Positions 36,577 through 45,833 of a DNA stretch of 64,000 bases are shown here, in pieces. Position numbers and translations under genes: made by a program. Positions within the stretch are counted from its first letter, which is position 1, and every line of letters starts with the position of its first letter. Origin of the DNA: Candidatus Endomicrobiellum meruensis (GTDB lineage Bacteria > Elusimicrobiota > Endomicrobiia > Endomicrobiales > Endomicrobiaceae); NCBI GenBank assembly GCA_031282625.1, contig JAITDI010000017.1:1-64000 (forward strand). The letters are read 5' to 3'. The notes under the pieces are model-generated. The model made no database searches. It saw nothing but the letters and a program-made list of their open reading frames with translations, and had not been told where the DNA came from.

Positions 36577-37788
36577 ATGAAAGCATTGGTGGTCAATTGT
36601 GGTTCGTCGTCTGTTAAATATACTTTGTTTGAGCTGGAAAATGAGAAAAAAATGGCGTGGGGATTGATTGAGTGCGTAGGTCTTCCCGAGGCTTTTTATA
36701 AAAGAGAGAGTATAAACAGCGAAGAAAAAAAAGAAGCTGTAAAAGTTGCAAATCATACGGAAGCTGTAGAATTGATAATCAAAGAATTATTAAATAAAAA
36801 TAATGCTACGATTTCAGATGTCAGCGAAATAGCCGTTATAGGACACAGAATAGTCCATGGCGGAGACAAGTTCTCAGAATCTGTTTTAGTTACGGATAAA
36901 GTAAAAGAAGAATTAAAGGAATGTTTTTCAATAGCACCTTTACATACTCCAGCTCATTATGCTGGCATATTTGCTGTTGAAAAGATGCTTCCAGGCATAC
37001 CGTCTGTTTTGGTTTTTGATACGGCTTTCCATCAAACCATGCCTGATTATGCGTATATGTACGCTCTTCCTTACGAGTTTTATGAAAAAGATCATATAAG
37101 AAGATACGGTTTCCATGGAACTTCTCACAAATATGTTTCCCAGAGAGCAGCAGTTTTGCTTGGAAAACCGCTGAGCGAGTTAAAATTGATAACTGCCCAT
37201 CTTGGAAATGGCAGCAGTATAACTGCAATAGAAAATGGAAAAGTTATAGATACGTCAATGGGTTTTACGCCTTTACAGGGCGTTGTTATGGGGACAAGAT
37301 GTGGCGATATAGACCCTGCCATAATAGCTTACCTTATAGAACAATACCCTCACTACAAAGACGCTAAAGCTCTGAACGATTTAATGAATAAAAAAAGCGG
37401 ATTGGCAGGAGTGTCGGGTCTTTCAGCCGATATGAGAGATATTCTTAAAGCAGTTTCGGAAGGTAACAAAAAAGCGCAGCTTGCTTTTAACATGCTCATT
37501 TATAGTATAAAAAAATATATAAGCGCTTATTATGGCATATTAAATGGCGCTGACGCTTTGATATTTACTGCAGGAATAGGGGAAAATTCTGCTCCTGTGA
37601 GAGAGTCTATTTGCAAAAATTTAAGCGTGTTGGGAATTGAAATAGACGTTGAAAAAAATAAAGAACGTTCAGGCGAAGAAAGGTTTATATCTACAAAGAA
37701 TTCTAAACTAAAAGTTTTGGTTATTCCTACAAATGAAGAATTGGTGATAGCAAGAGAGTCGCGCAAAGTTATAGAAAATAATAAGTAA
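36577..37788 (+). CDS. ackA: Acetate kinase
   Basis: Makes ATP and acetate from acetyl phosphate, the main substrate-level phosphorylation of acetate fermentation. The 403-residue protein has the family signatures [13 protein letters not shown] at the start, [15 protein letters not shown], the second signature [28 protein letters not shown] and the ATP-site segment [15 protein letters not shown] phosphotransacetylase gene is not adjacent. It has its own promoter, and appears to be a single-gene unit: a new promoter candidate follows directly. Confidence 0.97.
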   Translation: MKALVVNCGSSSVKYTLFELENEKKMAWGLIECVGLPEAFYKRESINSEEKKEAVKVANHTEAVELIIKELLNKNNATISDVSEIAVIGHRIVHGGDKFSESVLVTDKVKEELKECFSIAPLHTPAHYAGIFAVEKMLPGIPSVLVFDTAFHQTMPDYAYMYALPYEFYEKDHIRRYGFHGTSHKYVSQRAAVLLGKPLSELKLITAHLGNGSSITAIENGKVIDTSMGFTPLQGVVMGTRCGDIDPAIIAYLIEQYPHYKDAKALNDLMNKKSGLAGVSGLSADMRDILKAVSEGNKKAQLAFNMLIYSIKKYISAYYGILNGADALIFTAGIGENSAPVRESICKNLSVLGIEIDVEKNKERSGEERFISTKNSKLKVLVIPTNEELVIARESRKVIENNK

Positions 37789-37792
37789 ATAA

Positions 37793-37822
37793 TTGACAAG
37801 AGGCAGCCGAACATATTAAAAT
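37793..37822 (+). promoter_or_regulatory. Candidate promoter for the DUF177-rpmF-fab operon
   Basis: TTGACA at 37793-37798 and TAAAAT at 37817-37822 with an 18-base spacer. The expected start lies between the two possible ATGs (37821 and 37836) of the next gene, which favours the second ATG and a very short leader. Confidence 0.45.
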
Positions 37823-37835
37823 GGTTGGAATTTCA

Positions 37836-38297
37836 ATGAGAGAATTAATAGTAAGTTTATCTGATTTTTTGAAAACGGATACGGTTGAAGTTGAAAATCA
37901 TAAATATAAAGGCGATATAGGGGTAAAGGCTCAAATTGTTATTTCTTTCAGGGCTTTGAAGTCTTCTAAAGAATCCATATACATAAACGGAACTATAAAA
38001 GGTTTTGTTGAGCTTGAGTGTTCTCGTTGTCTTGACCTATATAAACATCAGATTGAAATTCCTATAAATACCGATATTGAGACAGAAAATGGGCAGATTG
38101 ATGTTAGCGAAGAAATCCGCCAATTATTATTGCTTGAAATGCCCATGAAGCCTGTGTGCAGTGAAGATTGTCTTGGAATATGTAAAGTTTGCGGAAAACA
38201 TAATAAAAAGAACGATTCTTGTGGTTGCTGTGATGGTTTTGACGAATCAGTGAAAGAAAGATGGAAAGAATTGTTAAATAACAAGCGGAGGAAATAG
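37836..38297 (+). CDS. DUF177 / YceD family protein
   Basis: A 153-residue cytoplasmic protein of the YceD family that almost always precedes rpmF (L32) and the plsX-fab genes. In E. coli it helps 23S rRNA accumulation. Seen: an early cysteine pair (ELECSRCLDLY near residue 56) and a C-terminal metal-site-like cysteine cluster (CSEDCLGICKVCGK and SCGC), as in many YceD proteins. I choose ATG 37836 because it fits the family N-terminus (RELIVSLSDFLK) and the putative promoter; ATG 37821 is possible. The 38048 and 38104 minus ORFs are shadows. Confidence 0.85.
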   Translation: MRELIVSLSDFLKTDTVEVENHKYKGDIGVKAQIVISFRALKSSKESIYINGTIKGFVELECSRCLDLYKHQIEIPINTDIETENGQIDVSEEIRQLLLLEMPMKPVCSEDCLGICKVCGKHNKKNDSCGCCDGFDESVKERWKELLNNKRRK

Positions 38298-38301
38298 AAA
38301 G

Positions 38302-38526
38302 ATGCCAAATCCAAAAAGAAAACATACCACTCATCGTAGGGATTGCAGGAGATCAGCAAATTCAAAATTAGACGCTCCGAACGCAAGTAAATGCTCAAAT
38401 TGCGGAGCGGCAAAAATGCCTCATAAAGTATGTCCTGAGTGTGGTTTTTATAATGGGAAACTTATAGTCGCTAAAAAAGTGAAGAAAGCCGAACAAGAAC
38501 AAGCTCAACAAGAGGTTGAGAAATAA
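38302..38526 (+). CDS. rpmF: 50S ribosomal protein L32
   Basis: A 74-residue ribosomal protein. It starts MPNPKRKHTTHRRDCRR, with the zinc-binding cysteines in CSNCGAAKMPHKVCPECGFY. A basic then Gln/Glu-rich tail (KKAEQEQAQQEVEK) is slightly longer than usual. Standard position between yceD and plsX; its stop overlaps the plsX start by one base. Confidence 0.95.
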   Translation: MPNPKRKHTTHRRDCRRSANSKLDAPNASKCSNCGAAKMPHKVCPECGFYNGKLIVAKKVKKAEQEQAQQEVEK

Positions 38527-39536
38527 TGATAATTGCACTTGACGCAATGGGTGGCGATTTTGCTCCAATTTCTACAGTTGAGGGTGCAATTTTAGCGGCA
38601 AAGGAATCAGAATACAAAGTTTTGCTTGTCGGTCCTGAGAAACTTTTAGCTGAGGAAATATCAAAGTATGCTAAACGTTATAACGTTAAGTCCCTTGACA
38701 TAGAAATAGTCAATGCGACACAAATTGTTTCTATGGATGATCACCCTGTTAAAGCTGTGCGTCAAAAAAAGGATTCGTCTTTGTCTGTTTGCGCAAAACT
38801 TGTTGCTGACGGCAAAGCCGATGCTTTTATTTCTATGGGCAATTCCGGAGCGGTTATGGCGGCTGCATTATTCTACTTGAAGAGAATAGACGGCGTGTTG
38901 AGACCTGCTATTTCAACAACTTTTCCTACCATAGACGGACATTGCATAATTGCTGATATGGGCGCTAACGTTGATTGCAAACCCGAACATCTTCTCCAAT
39001 TTGGAATAATGGCAAGTTCGTTTTATGAAAAGATTACGGGTGTTAAAAGACCAAGAGTAGGACTTGTTTCAATTGGCGAAGAAGATACTAAAGGCAATGA
39101 GCTTACTTTAGCCGCATTTGAACTTCTCAAAAAAGCCGACATTAACTTTGTTGGCAATGTTGAGGGTAGAGATATTCCCAAATCAAAAGCCGACGTAATA
39201 ATATGTGACGGTTTTGTGGGAAATATTATATTAAAATTCGGCGAAGGTCTTGCGGAAGTTCTTTTAAAACTTATTAGAGTATCGCTTAAGAGACATCCTA
39301 TAACTTGGGCATCTCTTCCTTTTTTATGGTTTGCCATAAAGGATTTAAGAAAAAAAGTAGATTACAATGAAGTGGGGGGAGCTCCTCTTTTGGGGGTGGA
39401 CGGTGTTTGCATAGTCGGACACGGAGCTTCTAATTGTAGAGCTGTAAAAAACGCTATTTTTACAGGTGCAAAAGCCGCCGAGCATAATCTTATCAAAGAT
39501 ATAAGGGAAGCTATAGCAAAATCAAAAATAGACTGA
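38526..39536 (+). CDS. plsX: Phosphate acyltransferase PlsX
   Basis: Makes acyl phosphate from acyl-ACP, feeding PlsY for phospholipid synthesis. The 336-residue protein starts with IALDAMGGDFAP. It shows the typical MGNSGAVMAAALFYL near residue 104, SIGEEDTKGNE, and the VICDGFVGNIILKFGEGL block. The C-terminal GGAPLLGVDGVCIVGHG is also present. Peripheral membrane enzyme. It couples to rpmF upstream and fabH downstream in the conserved order. Confidence 0.95.
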   Translation: MIIALDAMGGDFAPISTVEGAILAAKESEYKVLLVGPEKLLAEEISKYAKRYNVKSLDIEIVNATQIVSMDDHPVKAVRQKKDSSLSVCAKLVADGKADAFISMGNSGAVMAAALFYLKRIDGVLRPAISTTFPTIDGHCIIADMGANVDCKPEHLLQFGIMASSFYEKITGVKRPRVGLVSIGEEDTKGNELTLAAFELLKKADINFVGNVEGRDIPKSKADVIICDGFVGNIILKFGEGLAEVLLKLIRVSLKRHPITWASLPFLWFAIKDLRKKVDYNEVGGAPLLGVDGVCIVGHGASNCRAVKNAIFTGAKAAEHNLIKDIREAIAKSKID

Positions 39537-39556
39537 TATTAAAGGTCATGTAATAA

Positions 39557-40546
39557 ATGAACAAAAAAATTGGCGTAAAGATTTTAGGTACTGGCTCATA
39601 TTTCCCCAAAAAAGTTCTTACTAACACCGATTTAGAAAAGATGGTTGATACTTCTGATGAGTGGATACGCACAAGAACTGGAATTAAAGAGAGACGAATT
39701 TCCGAAAAAAATGAAACTACTTCAGATCTTGCTTATTTAGCTTCTTTGGAAGCTTTAAAATCTTCAAATATTTCTCCAGAACAAATAGATTTAATACTTG
39801 TAGCTACAATTACACCTGATATGTTTTTTCCATCTACAGCATGTTTCTTGCAGAAAAAACTAGGACTTAATTTTGTTCCAGTTTTTGATTTGTCTGCAGC
39901 TTGTAGTGGTTTTATTTATGGTATTGCAACGGCAAGAGCGTTTATAGAGTCAGGTTTATATAAGACTGTTTTATTAGTTGGTGCAGAAAGTCTCTCTAAA
40001 ATTACGGATTGGACTGATAGAAATACCTGTGTATTGTTTGGAGATGGGGCTGGTGCAATGCTATTATCGGCTTCGGAAGAAAATGATAATATTTTGTCAA
40101 CATATTTAGGCGCAGATGGAGCTTATTCAGAGTTACTTTTTATACCTGGAGGAGGTTCTGCTAATCCTGCTACTGTAGAGACTGTTAATCAAAAGCTTCA
40201 TACAATGAAAATGCAAGGCAAAGACGTTTTTAAAGCAGCTGTACCGAAGATGGCTTTAGCTGCGCGGAAAGCTCTTGAACTTTCAGGCAAAAAATTAGAG
40301 AATATAAATCTTTTTATTCCTCACCAAGCAAATATGAGAATAATTGAAGCTGTAGCTAAAAAACTTGATATTTCAATGGACAGAGTTTTTGTAAATATAC
40401 ACAAAACAGGAAATATTTCGTCGGCTACTACTATAACGGCTTTAGATGAAGCTATAAAAACAGGTAGAGTCAAAAGCGGAGATCTAGTTGAAATGGTTGC
40501 GTTTGGCGGCGGATTTACTTGGGGTGCTTCTGTAGTTAGAATTTAA
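39557..40546 (+). CDS. fabH: Beta-ketoacyl-ACP synthase III
   Basis: Condenses acetyl-CoA with malonyl-ACP to start fatty-acid chains. The catalytic triad is visible: the cysteine in DLSAACSGFIYG (near residue 113), the histidine in FIPHQANMRIIEA and the asparagine in NIHKTGNISSATT. The glycine-rich C-terminus (VAFGGGFTWGASVVRI) is typical. 329 residues, normal length. Member of the fab operon with 20-25 base spacing to its neighbours. Confidence 0.96.
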   Translation: MNKKIGVKILGTGSYFPKKVLTNTDLEKMVDTSDEWIRTRTGIKERRISEKNETTSDLAYLASLEALKSSNISPEQIDLILVATITPDMFFPSTACFLQKKLGLNFVPVFDLSAACSGFIYGIATARAFIESGLYKTVLLVGAESLSKITDWTDRNTCVLFGDGAGAMLLSASEENDNILSTYLGADGAYSELLFIPGGGSANPATVETVNQKLHTMKMQGKDVFKAAVPKMALAARKALELSGKKLENINLFIPHQANMRIIEAVAKKLDISMDRVFVNIHKTGNISSATTITALDEAIKTGRVKSGDLVEMVAFGGGFTWGASVVRI

Positions 40547-40571
40547 GATTTTAGAATTTTAGAGGAATATA

Positions 40572-41504
40572 ATGTTAAAAATAGCGTTAATGTTTCCCGG
40601 ACAAGGCTCTCAAAGTGTGGGAATGGGAAAAGATCTTTACGAAAAATATCCGAAAGCCAAAGAAATAATAGATTTAGCTGGCGATGAGCTTAAAAAAATT
40701 ATTTTTGAAGGACCTCAAGAAACTTTGACTCTTACAAAGTATGCTCAGCCTGCGATTTTTACTGTAAGTATGGCGGCTTTTGAAGTTTTTAAAGAGATCT
40801 ATGATTTTGAAAACGTTGAACTTGTTGCCGCCGGTCATTCTTTAGGCGAATATTCGGCTTTATGCGCTGCAGGATTCTTTGACTTTAAAGAGGGTTTATC
40901 AATGGTAAAAGCCAGAGGCGAATTCATACAGAAAGCTTCTGAGGTACATCCTGGTACTATGGCTGCAATCATTGGGCTTGATTCGTCTGTTGTTGAAGAT
41001 ATATGCAGACAAGCCTCAATAGATGGAGTGTGCGAAGCTGTAAATTTTAATGCTCACGGTCAAATTGTTATAGCTGGCGTTACTATGGCAATAAACAAAG
41101 CTGTGGAGCTTGCATCTGCTGCAGGTGCTACAAAAACAGTAGTTTTAAACGTTTCAGGACCTTTCCACTCGTCTCTTATGTCTTCTGCTGCAGATAATAT
41201 GGCAAAAGAATTAGAGAAATACAATTTTAATATTCCAAAATTTAGTGTGTGTACCAATTGCGATGCTTCTTTAACTACAGACGTATCAAGAGTAAAAGAA
41301 AAGCTTGTCAAACAAATTAAATCTTCAGTAAAATGGGACGAAAGTGTGAAGACTATAATTTCTTTAGGCTTTGATAGGTTTATAGAAATCGGACCCGGAA
41401 GAGTTTTATCAGGACTTTTGAGAAGAATAGACAAATCAAAAAAGGCGTTAAATATAGACAATTGCACAAGTTTAGAAAAGACGTTGGAGGAATTGAATAA
41501 ATGA
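40572..41504 (+). CDS. fabD: Malonyl-CoA:ACP transacylase
   Basis: Moves malonyl from CoA to ACP. The 310-residue protein has FPGQGSQSVGMGKDLY at the start, the nucleophile elbow GHSLGEYSALCAAG near residue 92, the active-site histidine in VSGPFHSSLM near residue 200, and EIGPGRVLSGLL near the end. The stop overlaps the fabG start by 4 bases (ATGA). Confidence 0.96.
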   Translation: MLKIALMFPGQGSQSVGMGKDLYEKYPKAKEIIDLAGDELKKIIFEGPQETLTLTKYAQPAIFTVSMAAFEVFKEIYDFENVELVAAGHSLGEYSALCAAGFFDFKEGLSMVKARGEFIQKASEVHPGTMAAIIGLDSSVVEDICRQASIDGVCEAVNFNAHGQIVIAGVTMAINKAVELASAAGATKTVVLNVSGPFHSSLMSSAADNMAKELEKYNFNIPKFSVCTNCDASLTTDVSRVKEKLVKQIKSSVKWDESVKTIISLGFDRFIEIGPGRVLSGLLRRIDKSKKALNIDNCTSLEKTLEELNK

Positions 41505-42244
41505 GACTTCAAGGGAAGACAGCGATTATTACAGGTTCCGCTCAGGGAATAGGCAGGGCAATATGTGAGCTTTTTGCGTCTGAAGGAGCGCAAGTTGTAA
41601 TTTCTGATATAAATGCGGAGCAGTCTCAAAAAACTGCAGATGAAATAAAATTAAAGTATAGCGTTGAAACTGTGGCTGTGGCGGCAAACGTAGCCAAGTT
41701 GAAAGACTGCGAATTATTGGTAAAATCCTCTCTTGACAAATTTTCCAAAATAGATATACTAGTCAATAATGCAGGCATAACTAAAGATAACCTCGTCTTG
41801 AGAATGAGCGAAGCCGAGTGGGATGCAGTTATAGCAGTTAATTTGAAAGGAGTATTTAATTGTATAAAAGCTGCAAGCAAACCTATGCTTAAAGCAAGGC
41901 AAGGAAGAATAATAAACATAGCCTCTGTTGTTGGACAGATGGGCAACGCTGGACAGATAAATTATTCTGCTTCAAAAGGTGGGGTTATAGCTATAACGAA
42001 AACTTGCGCCAGAGAATTTGCTTCAAGAAACATTTTAGTGAACGCTATTGCTCCCGGGTTTATACGTACAGCTATGACTGACAAGTTAACTCAAGGACAA
42101 AAAGATGCGTTGGCTGTAAATATACCGTTGGCAAGACTTGGAGGGGCTGAGGACATAGCTAAGTCTGCGTTATTTTTCGCAAGCGATGATTCGTCTTACA
42201 TAACAGGACACGTTATGGCAGTTAATGGCGGAGTGTATATGTAA
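41501..42244 (+). CDS. fabG: 3-oxoacyl-ACP reductase
   Basis: A short-chain dehydrogenase/reductase, NADPH dependent, that reduces the beta-keto group in fatty-acid elongation. Motifs: the TGSAQGIGRAI cofactor loop, NNAGITKDNL, the active-site serine IINIASVVGQMGN, and the catalytic YSASKGG pair near residue 153. 247 residues, typical. Coupled to fabD. Confidence 0.95.
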   Translation: MRLQGKTAIITGSAQGIGRAICELFASEGAQVVISDINAEQSQKTADEIKLKYSVETVAVAANVAKLKDCELLVKSSLDKFSKIDILVNNAGITKDNLVLRMSEAEWDAVIAVNLKGVFNCIKAASKPMLKARQGRIINIASVVGQMGNAGQINYSASKGGVIAITKTCAREFASRNILVNAIAPGFIRTAMTDKLTQGQKDALAVNIPLARLGGAEDIAKSALFFASDDSSYITGHVMAVNGGVYM

Positions 42245-42313
42245 TTTAGTATGCTTTGCGTATTGAATGGTTGTTGAAGATAAATACTTAAAGATAAAAA
42301 GGGGGAAGTACAA

Positions 42314-42553
42314 ATGGCAGATTTAGAAGCTAGAGTAAAAGAAATTATTGTTGAGCAGTTGGGCGTAGATCCCGCTGAAGTGGTGGTAGGAGCATCTTTT
42401 GTTAACGATTTGGGAGCAGATTCTTTGGATACAGTGGAGCTTGTTATGGCTTTTGAAGAAGAATTCGGTATTGAAATTCCAGATGAAGAAGCTGAAAAGA
42501 TTCAAACCGTAGGAAGCGCAGTTGAATATATTAAGGCGCATGCTACAAAATAA
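42314..42553 (+). CDS. acpP: Acyl carrier protein
   Basis: A 79-residue acidic four-helix protein that carries growing acyl chains on 4'-phosphopantetheine. The attachment serine is in [21 protein letters not shown] strong ribosome binding site (gggggaag) and a 70-base leader separate it from fabG, consistent with the high expression usual for ACP. It would be the acyl donor for the fab, plsX, LpxL-like and putative ceramide-synthesis proteins in this window. Confidence 0.97.
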   Translation: MADLEARVKEIIVEQLGVDPAEVVVGASFVNDLGADSLDTVELVMAFEEEFGIEIPDEEAEKIQTVGSAVEYIKAHATK

Positions 42554-42567
42554 TACAAGGCATAAAA

Positions 42568-43809
42568 ATGAAAAAGAGAATAGTCATAACTGGCGTTGGT
42601 GTTGTTACACCTATAGGAATAGGTAACGCTGAGTTTACTAAAGCTTTGAAAGAAGGTAAGTCTGGCGTCTATAATATAGAGACTTTTGATACAAGCGCCT
42701 ACAGCACACGGTTTGCTGCTATTGTAAAAGACTTTAATCCTGAACAGTTTATTGAGAAGAAAAAAATAAAAAAGATGGCTAAGTTTACACAGTTTGGCTT
42801 TGCAGCTGCGAAAATGGCTGTTGAAGATTCAGGTCTTGATCTTTCTAAAGAAGATTTATCAAGAATTGGAGTAATAACAGGTACGGGTATAGGCGGTTTA
42901 GATGTAATTGAGGAAGAAGAACAGGTTCTTTTATCAAAAGGTCCTAGAAGGGTGAGTCCTTTCCTTATACCTATGATAATTACGAACATGCTTCCCGGTG
43001 AGATTGCGATCAACTATGGTTTTACCGGACCTAATTATGCAGTTACCAGCGCTTGTGCCTCTTCAAATAACGCTATAGGAGATGCTTTAAGGCTTCTTCG
43101 CAGCGGTGATGCTGATGTTATAGTTTCTGGGGGGTCTGAAGGAGCGATTGTTCCTTTGGGACTTGCTGGATTTTGTTCAATAAAAGCTCTTTCCCAGAGA
43201 AACGAAGATCCTCAAAAAGCCTCTAGACCTTTTGATAAAAACCGCGACGGTTTTGTTATGGGCGAAGGGGCAGGTATAGTTGTTCTTGAGACTCTTGAGC
43301 ATGCTTTAAACAGAGGTGCTAGAATATATGCAGAACTTGCGGGTTATGGTGCTTCTGATGATGCTTATCACATTACAGCTCCGGACCCGGAAGGAAAAGC
43401 TGCTATTCTAGCGATGGAGAAAGCCATAGCTGATGCTGATGTATCAAAAGATGAAATTGATTATATCAATGCGCATGGAACTTCCACTGTATTGAATGAC
43501 AAAACCGAAACTCTTGCAATAAAAAATGTTTTCGCAGATAAGGCATACAAAATACCTATTTCATCTACTAAATCTATGACAGGACATCTTTTAGGTGGGG
43601 CTGCTGTGGTTGAACTTGCAGCGATTGTTTTTGGTATGCAGGATGATTTTATACCTCCTACCATAAATTACGAAACTCCAGATCCAGATTGCGATTTGGA
43701 CTATGTGCCAAATAAAATGAGAAAGCAGCAGATAACTTGTGCTCTTTCAAATTCGCTAGGATTTGGCGGTCATAATGCGACAATAGTAATAAAGAAATAT
43801 GCTAAGTAA
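42568..43809 (+). CDS. fabF: Beta-ketoacyl-ACP synthase II
   Basis: Elongating condensing enzyme of type II fatty-acid synthesis. The catalytic cysteine lies in TSACASSNNAIGDAL near residue 163. The two histidines are in NAHGTSTVLNDKTE and KSMTGHLLGGAA. The C-terminal NSLGFGGHNATIVIKK matches the family. 413 residues. The ribosomal RNase III gene begins inside its last codons (11-base overlap). Confidence 0.96.
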   Translation: MKKRIVITGVGVVTPIGIGNAEFTKALKEGKSGVYNIETFDTSAYSTRFAAIVKDFNPEQFIEKKKIKKMAKFTQFGFAAAKMAVEDSGLDLSKEDLSRIGVITGTGIGGLDVIEEEEQVLLSKGPRRVSPFLIPMIITNMLPGEIAINYGFTGPNYAVTSACASSNNAIGDALRLLRSGDADVIVSGGSEGAIVPLGLAGFCSIKALSQRNEDPQKASRPFDKNRDGFVMGEGAGIVVLETLEHALNRGARIYAELAGYGASDDAYHITAPDPEGKAAILAMEKAIADADVSKDEIDYINAHGTSTVLNDKTETLAIKNVFADKAYKIPISSTKSMTGHLLGGAAVVELAAIVFGMQDDFIPPTINYETPDPDCDLDYVPNKMRKQQITCALSNSLGFGGHNATIVIKKYAK

Positions 43810-44473
43810 AGACTATGAAAAACTTCAAGAGGTTATTGAATACAAATTCAATAATCTTGAAGTTTTAAGAACTGCTTTAACGCATAAGTCTTATGCAGCC
43901 GAATACGGCGGTAAGAAGAGTTATAATGAACGTATGGAGTTTCTTGGCGATAGTATTTTATCGGCTGTTATAGTGGAAACTTTGTATTTAATATATCCGA
44001 GCGAAAGCGAAGGAAAGTTATCTCAGTTAAAAGCCCAAATTGTTTCTGCGTCTAATTTAAGTATTTGGGCAAAAGAAATAAATTTGGGCGATTATATTTT
44101 TTTAGGTAAAAGTGAAGACGTATTTGAAGCGAGAAAAAGGGAAAGCCTTTTGTGCGATGTATTTGAAGCTGTTGTGGGAGCGGTATATTTAGACGGTGGT
44201 TTTGAGAATGCAAAAAAATTTGTTTTAAAATTTTTAAATACTCAGAAAGAAATAATTATAACTGATTATAAAAGCCGTCTTCAAGAACTAGCTCAATCAG
44301 TTTATAAAGAGCTTCCTGAATATAAGATAATAAAAGAATTCGGACCTGACCATAACAAGAAATTTGAAGCAGCTGTTTATGTAAATAGAAGGCTTTTGGG
44401 TAGGGGCATTGGAAGTTCTAAAAAAGAAGCCCAACAATCTGCAGCTAAACAAGCAATGAAAAACATAAAGTAA
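43799..44473 (+). CDS. rnc: Ribonuclease III
   Basis: Double-stranded RNA endonuclease for rRNA and mRNA processing. The catalytic domain shows ERMEFLGDSILSAVI near residue 40 and EAVVGAVYLDGGFE near residue 118, which hold the acidic metal ligands. The C-terminal dsRNA-binding domain is visible as SRLQELAQSVYKELPEYKII and the KKEAQQSAAKQAM end. 224 residues. Ends the fab operon. Confidence 0.95.
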   Translation: MLSKDYEKLQEVIEYKFNNLEVLRTALTHKSYAAEYGGKKSYNERMEFLGDSILSAVIVETLYLIYPSESEGKLSQLKAQIVSASNLSIWAKEINLGDYIFLGKSEDVFEARKRESLLCDVFEAVVGAVYLDGGFENAKKFVLKFLNTQKEIIITDYKSRLQELAQSVYKELPEYKIIKEFGPDHNKKFEAAVYVNRRLLGRGIGSSKKEAQQSAAKQAMKNIK

Positions 44474-44551
44474 TCTATCGACGTAAGCAATGTTAGATGC
44501 TAGCAGTGTTTGCGCCTATAGATTCGCAGTAAACTAATAGAGGGGTTATAT

Positions 44552-45721
44552 ATGGTAATGGACTATATGTTGTCTGAAGAAGAAAAGATGATGGTTGAGA
44601 CCGCAAGAACTATTGCGATTGAAAAAATGAAGCCTGTTAGAGAACATTATGATGAAAAAGAAGAGCTTCCATGGGAGATTGTAAAAGAATTTGCCCAAGC
44701 TGATTTATGCGGAGTATATATTCCCGAAGAGTATGGTGGTTTCGGAAAAGGTATAATGGGATTGGTTCTTGTAGTTGAAGAGCTTTGCAAAGTTGATAGC
44801 GCAATAGCGTTATCTCTTGCTGCTACAGCGCTTGGAACTCTTCCTATTCTTATAGCTGGAAATGAAGATCAAAAGAAAAAATATTTGCCAGATATTGCTT
44901 CGGGTAAAAAACTTGCGGCTTTTGGTTTGACTGAAGCTAATGCAGGTTCTGATGCGACTGGAATGACAACTACGGCTGTAAAAGATGGCGATTATTATGT
45001 ATTGAACGGAACGAAGTGCTTTATAACAAACGGTGGCGATGCTGAAACATATACAATTTTTGCTAAGACAAATTCTGCTAGAGGAGCAAGAGGAATTTCT
45101 TGCTTTATAGTTGAAAAAGGAATCCCTGGGTTTGAATTTGGTAAAAAAGAAAAGAAAATGGGTATAAAAGCTTCTTCCACTAGAGAGCTTATATTTAACA
45201 ATTGCAGAGTACATAAAGATCAGCTTTTAGGTAAAGAAGGACACGGTTTGATGATAGTTCAGGCGACATTAGATAATTCTCGTCCTGGTGTAGCTGCTCA
45301 GGCTTTGGGTATAGCTGCTGGCGCATTGGACGAATCTGTAGATTACGCAAGGAAAAGAGTGCAGTTTGGTCAACCTATAGCCTCTTTTCAGGGGATACAG
45401 CACATGCTTGCTGATATGGCTACAGAAGTTGAAGCTGCAAGAGCTTTGCTTTATGCTTCAGCTAGAATGATAGACGCAGGAATAGAAAAACGTACCAGCA
45501 AAGAATCTGCAATGGCTAAACTTTTCTGCTCTGAAGTAGCTATGAAGGTTACAACTAATGCTGTACAAATATTAGGCGGATATGGATATTCAAGAGAATA
45601 TCCCGTTGAAAAAATGATGAGAGATGCAAAAATAACGACACTTTATGAAGGAACGAGTCAGATTCAGAAAAATGAAATTGCCCTTAATCTTATAAAGGAA
45701 TCTGCTGCTAAAGCTAAGTAG
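44552..45721 (+). CDS. Short-chain acyl-CoA dehydrogenase (Bcd/CarC-type)
   Basis: A 389-residue FAD enzyme of the acyl-CoA dehydrogenase family. Conserved segments: FGLTEANAGSDATGM, CFITNGGDAETYTIFAKT, the FAD-binding RVQFGQPIASFQGIQHMLAD, ILGGYGYSREYPVEKMMRDA and the catalytic glutamate in LYEGTSQIQKNEIA. It is followed by EtfB and an EtfA with an N-terminal ferredoxin domain. Such a trio resembles the electron-bifurcating butyryl-CoA dehydrogenase (Bcd-EtfAB) and caffeyl-CoA reductase (CarCDE) complexes, which use NADH to reduce an enoyl-CoA and ferredoxin together. The substrate is unknown: no thiolase, hydroxyacyl-CoA dehydrogenase or crotonase is in the window. Confidence 0.9.
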   Translation: MVMDYMLSEEEKMMVETARTIAIEKMKPVREHYDEKEELPWEIVKEFAQADLCGVYIPEEYGGFGKGIMGLVLVVEELCKVDSAIALSLAATALGTLPILIAGNEDQKKKYLPDIASGKKLAAFGLTEANAGSDATGMTTTAVKDGDYYVLNGTKCFITNGGDAETYTIFAKTNSARGARGISCFIVEKGIPGFEFGKKEKKMGIKASSTRELIFNNCRVHKDQLLGKEGHGLMIVQATLDNSRPGVAAQALGIAAGALDESVDYARKRVQFGQPIASFQGIQHMLADMATEVEAARALLYASARMIDAGIEKRTSKESAMAKLFCSEVAMKVTTNAVQILGGYGYSREYPVEKMMRDAKITTLYEGTSQIQKNEIALNLIKESAAKAK

Positions 45722-45748
45722 GCAATGATAAATCTTTGAATAAATCAT

Positions 45749-45795
45749 AAAGTGGAATAAAGGCAAAGTAGTTTTATTTGTCGTAATTCCACTTT
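45749..45795 (+). terminator. Hairpin between acyl-CoA dehydrogenase and etfB
   Basis: A 10-bp stem (aaagtggaat / attccacttt) with a partly paired interior and a downstream T-rich run (tgtgttttt). It could be a partial terminator or an mRNA-processing stem that sets different levels for the dehydrogenase and the Etf genes. Confidence 0.55.
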
Positions 45796-45833
45796 TGTGT
45801 TTTTAAGAAGCAAGAAATATAAAGAGGGAAAAA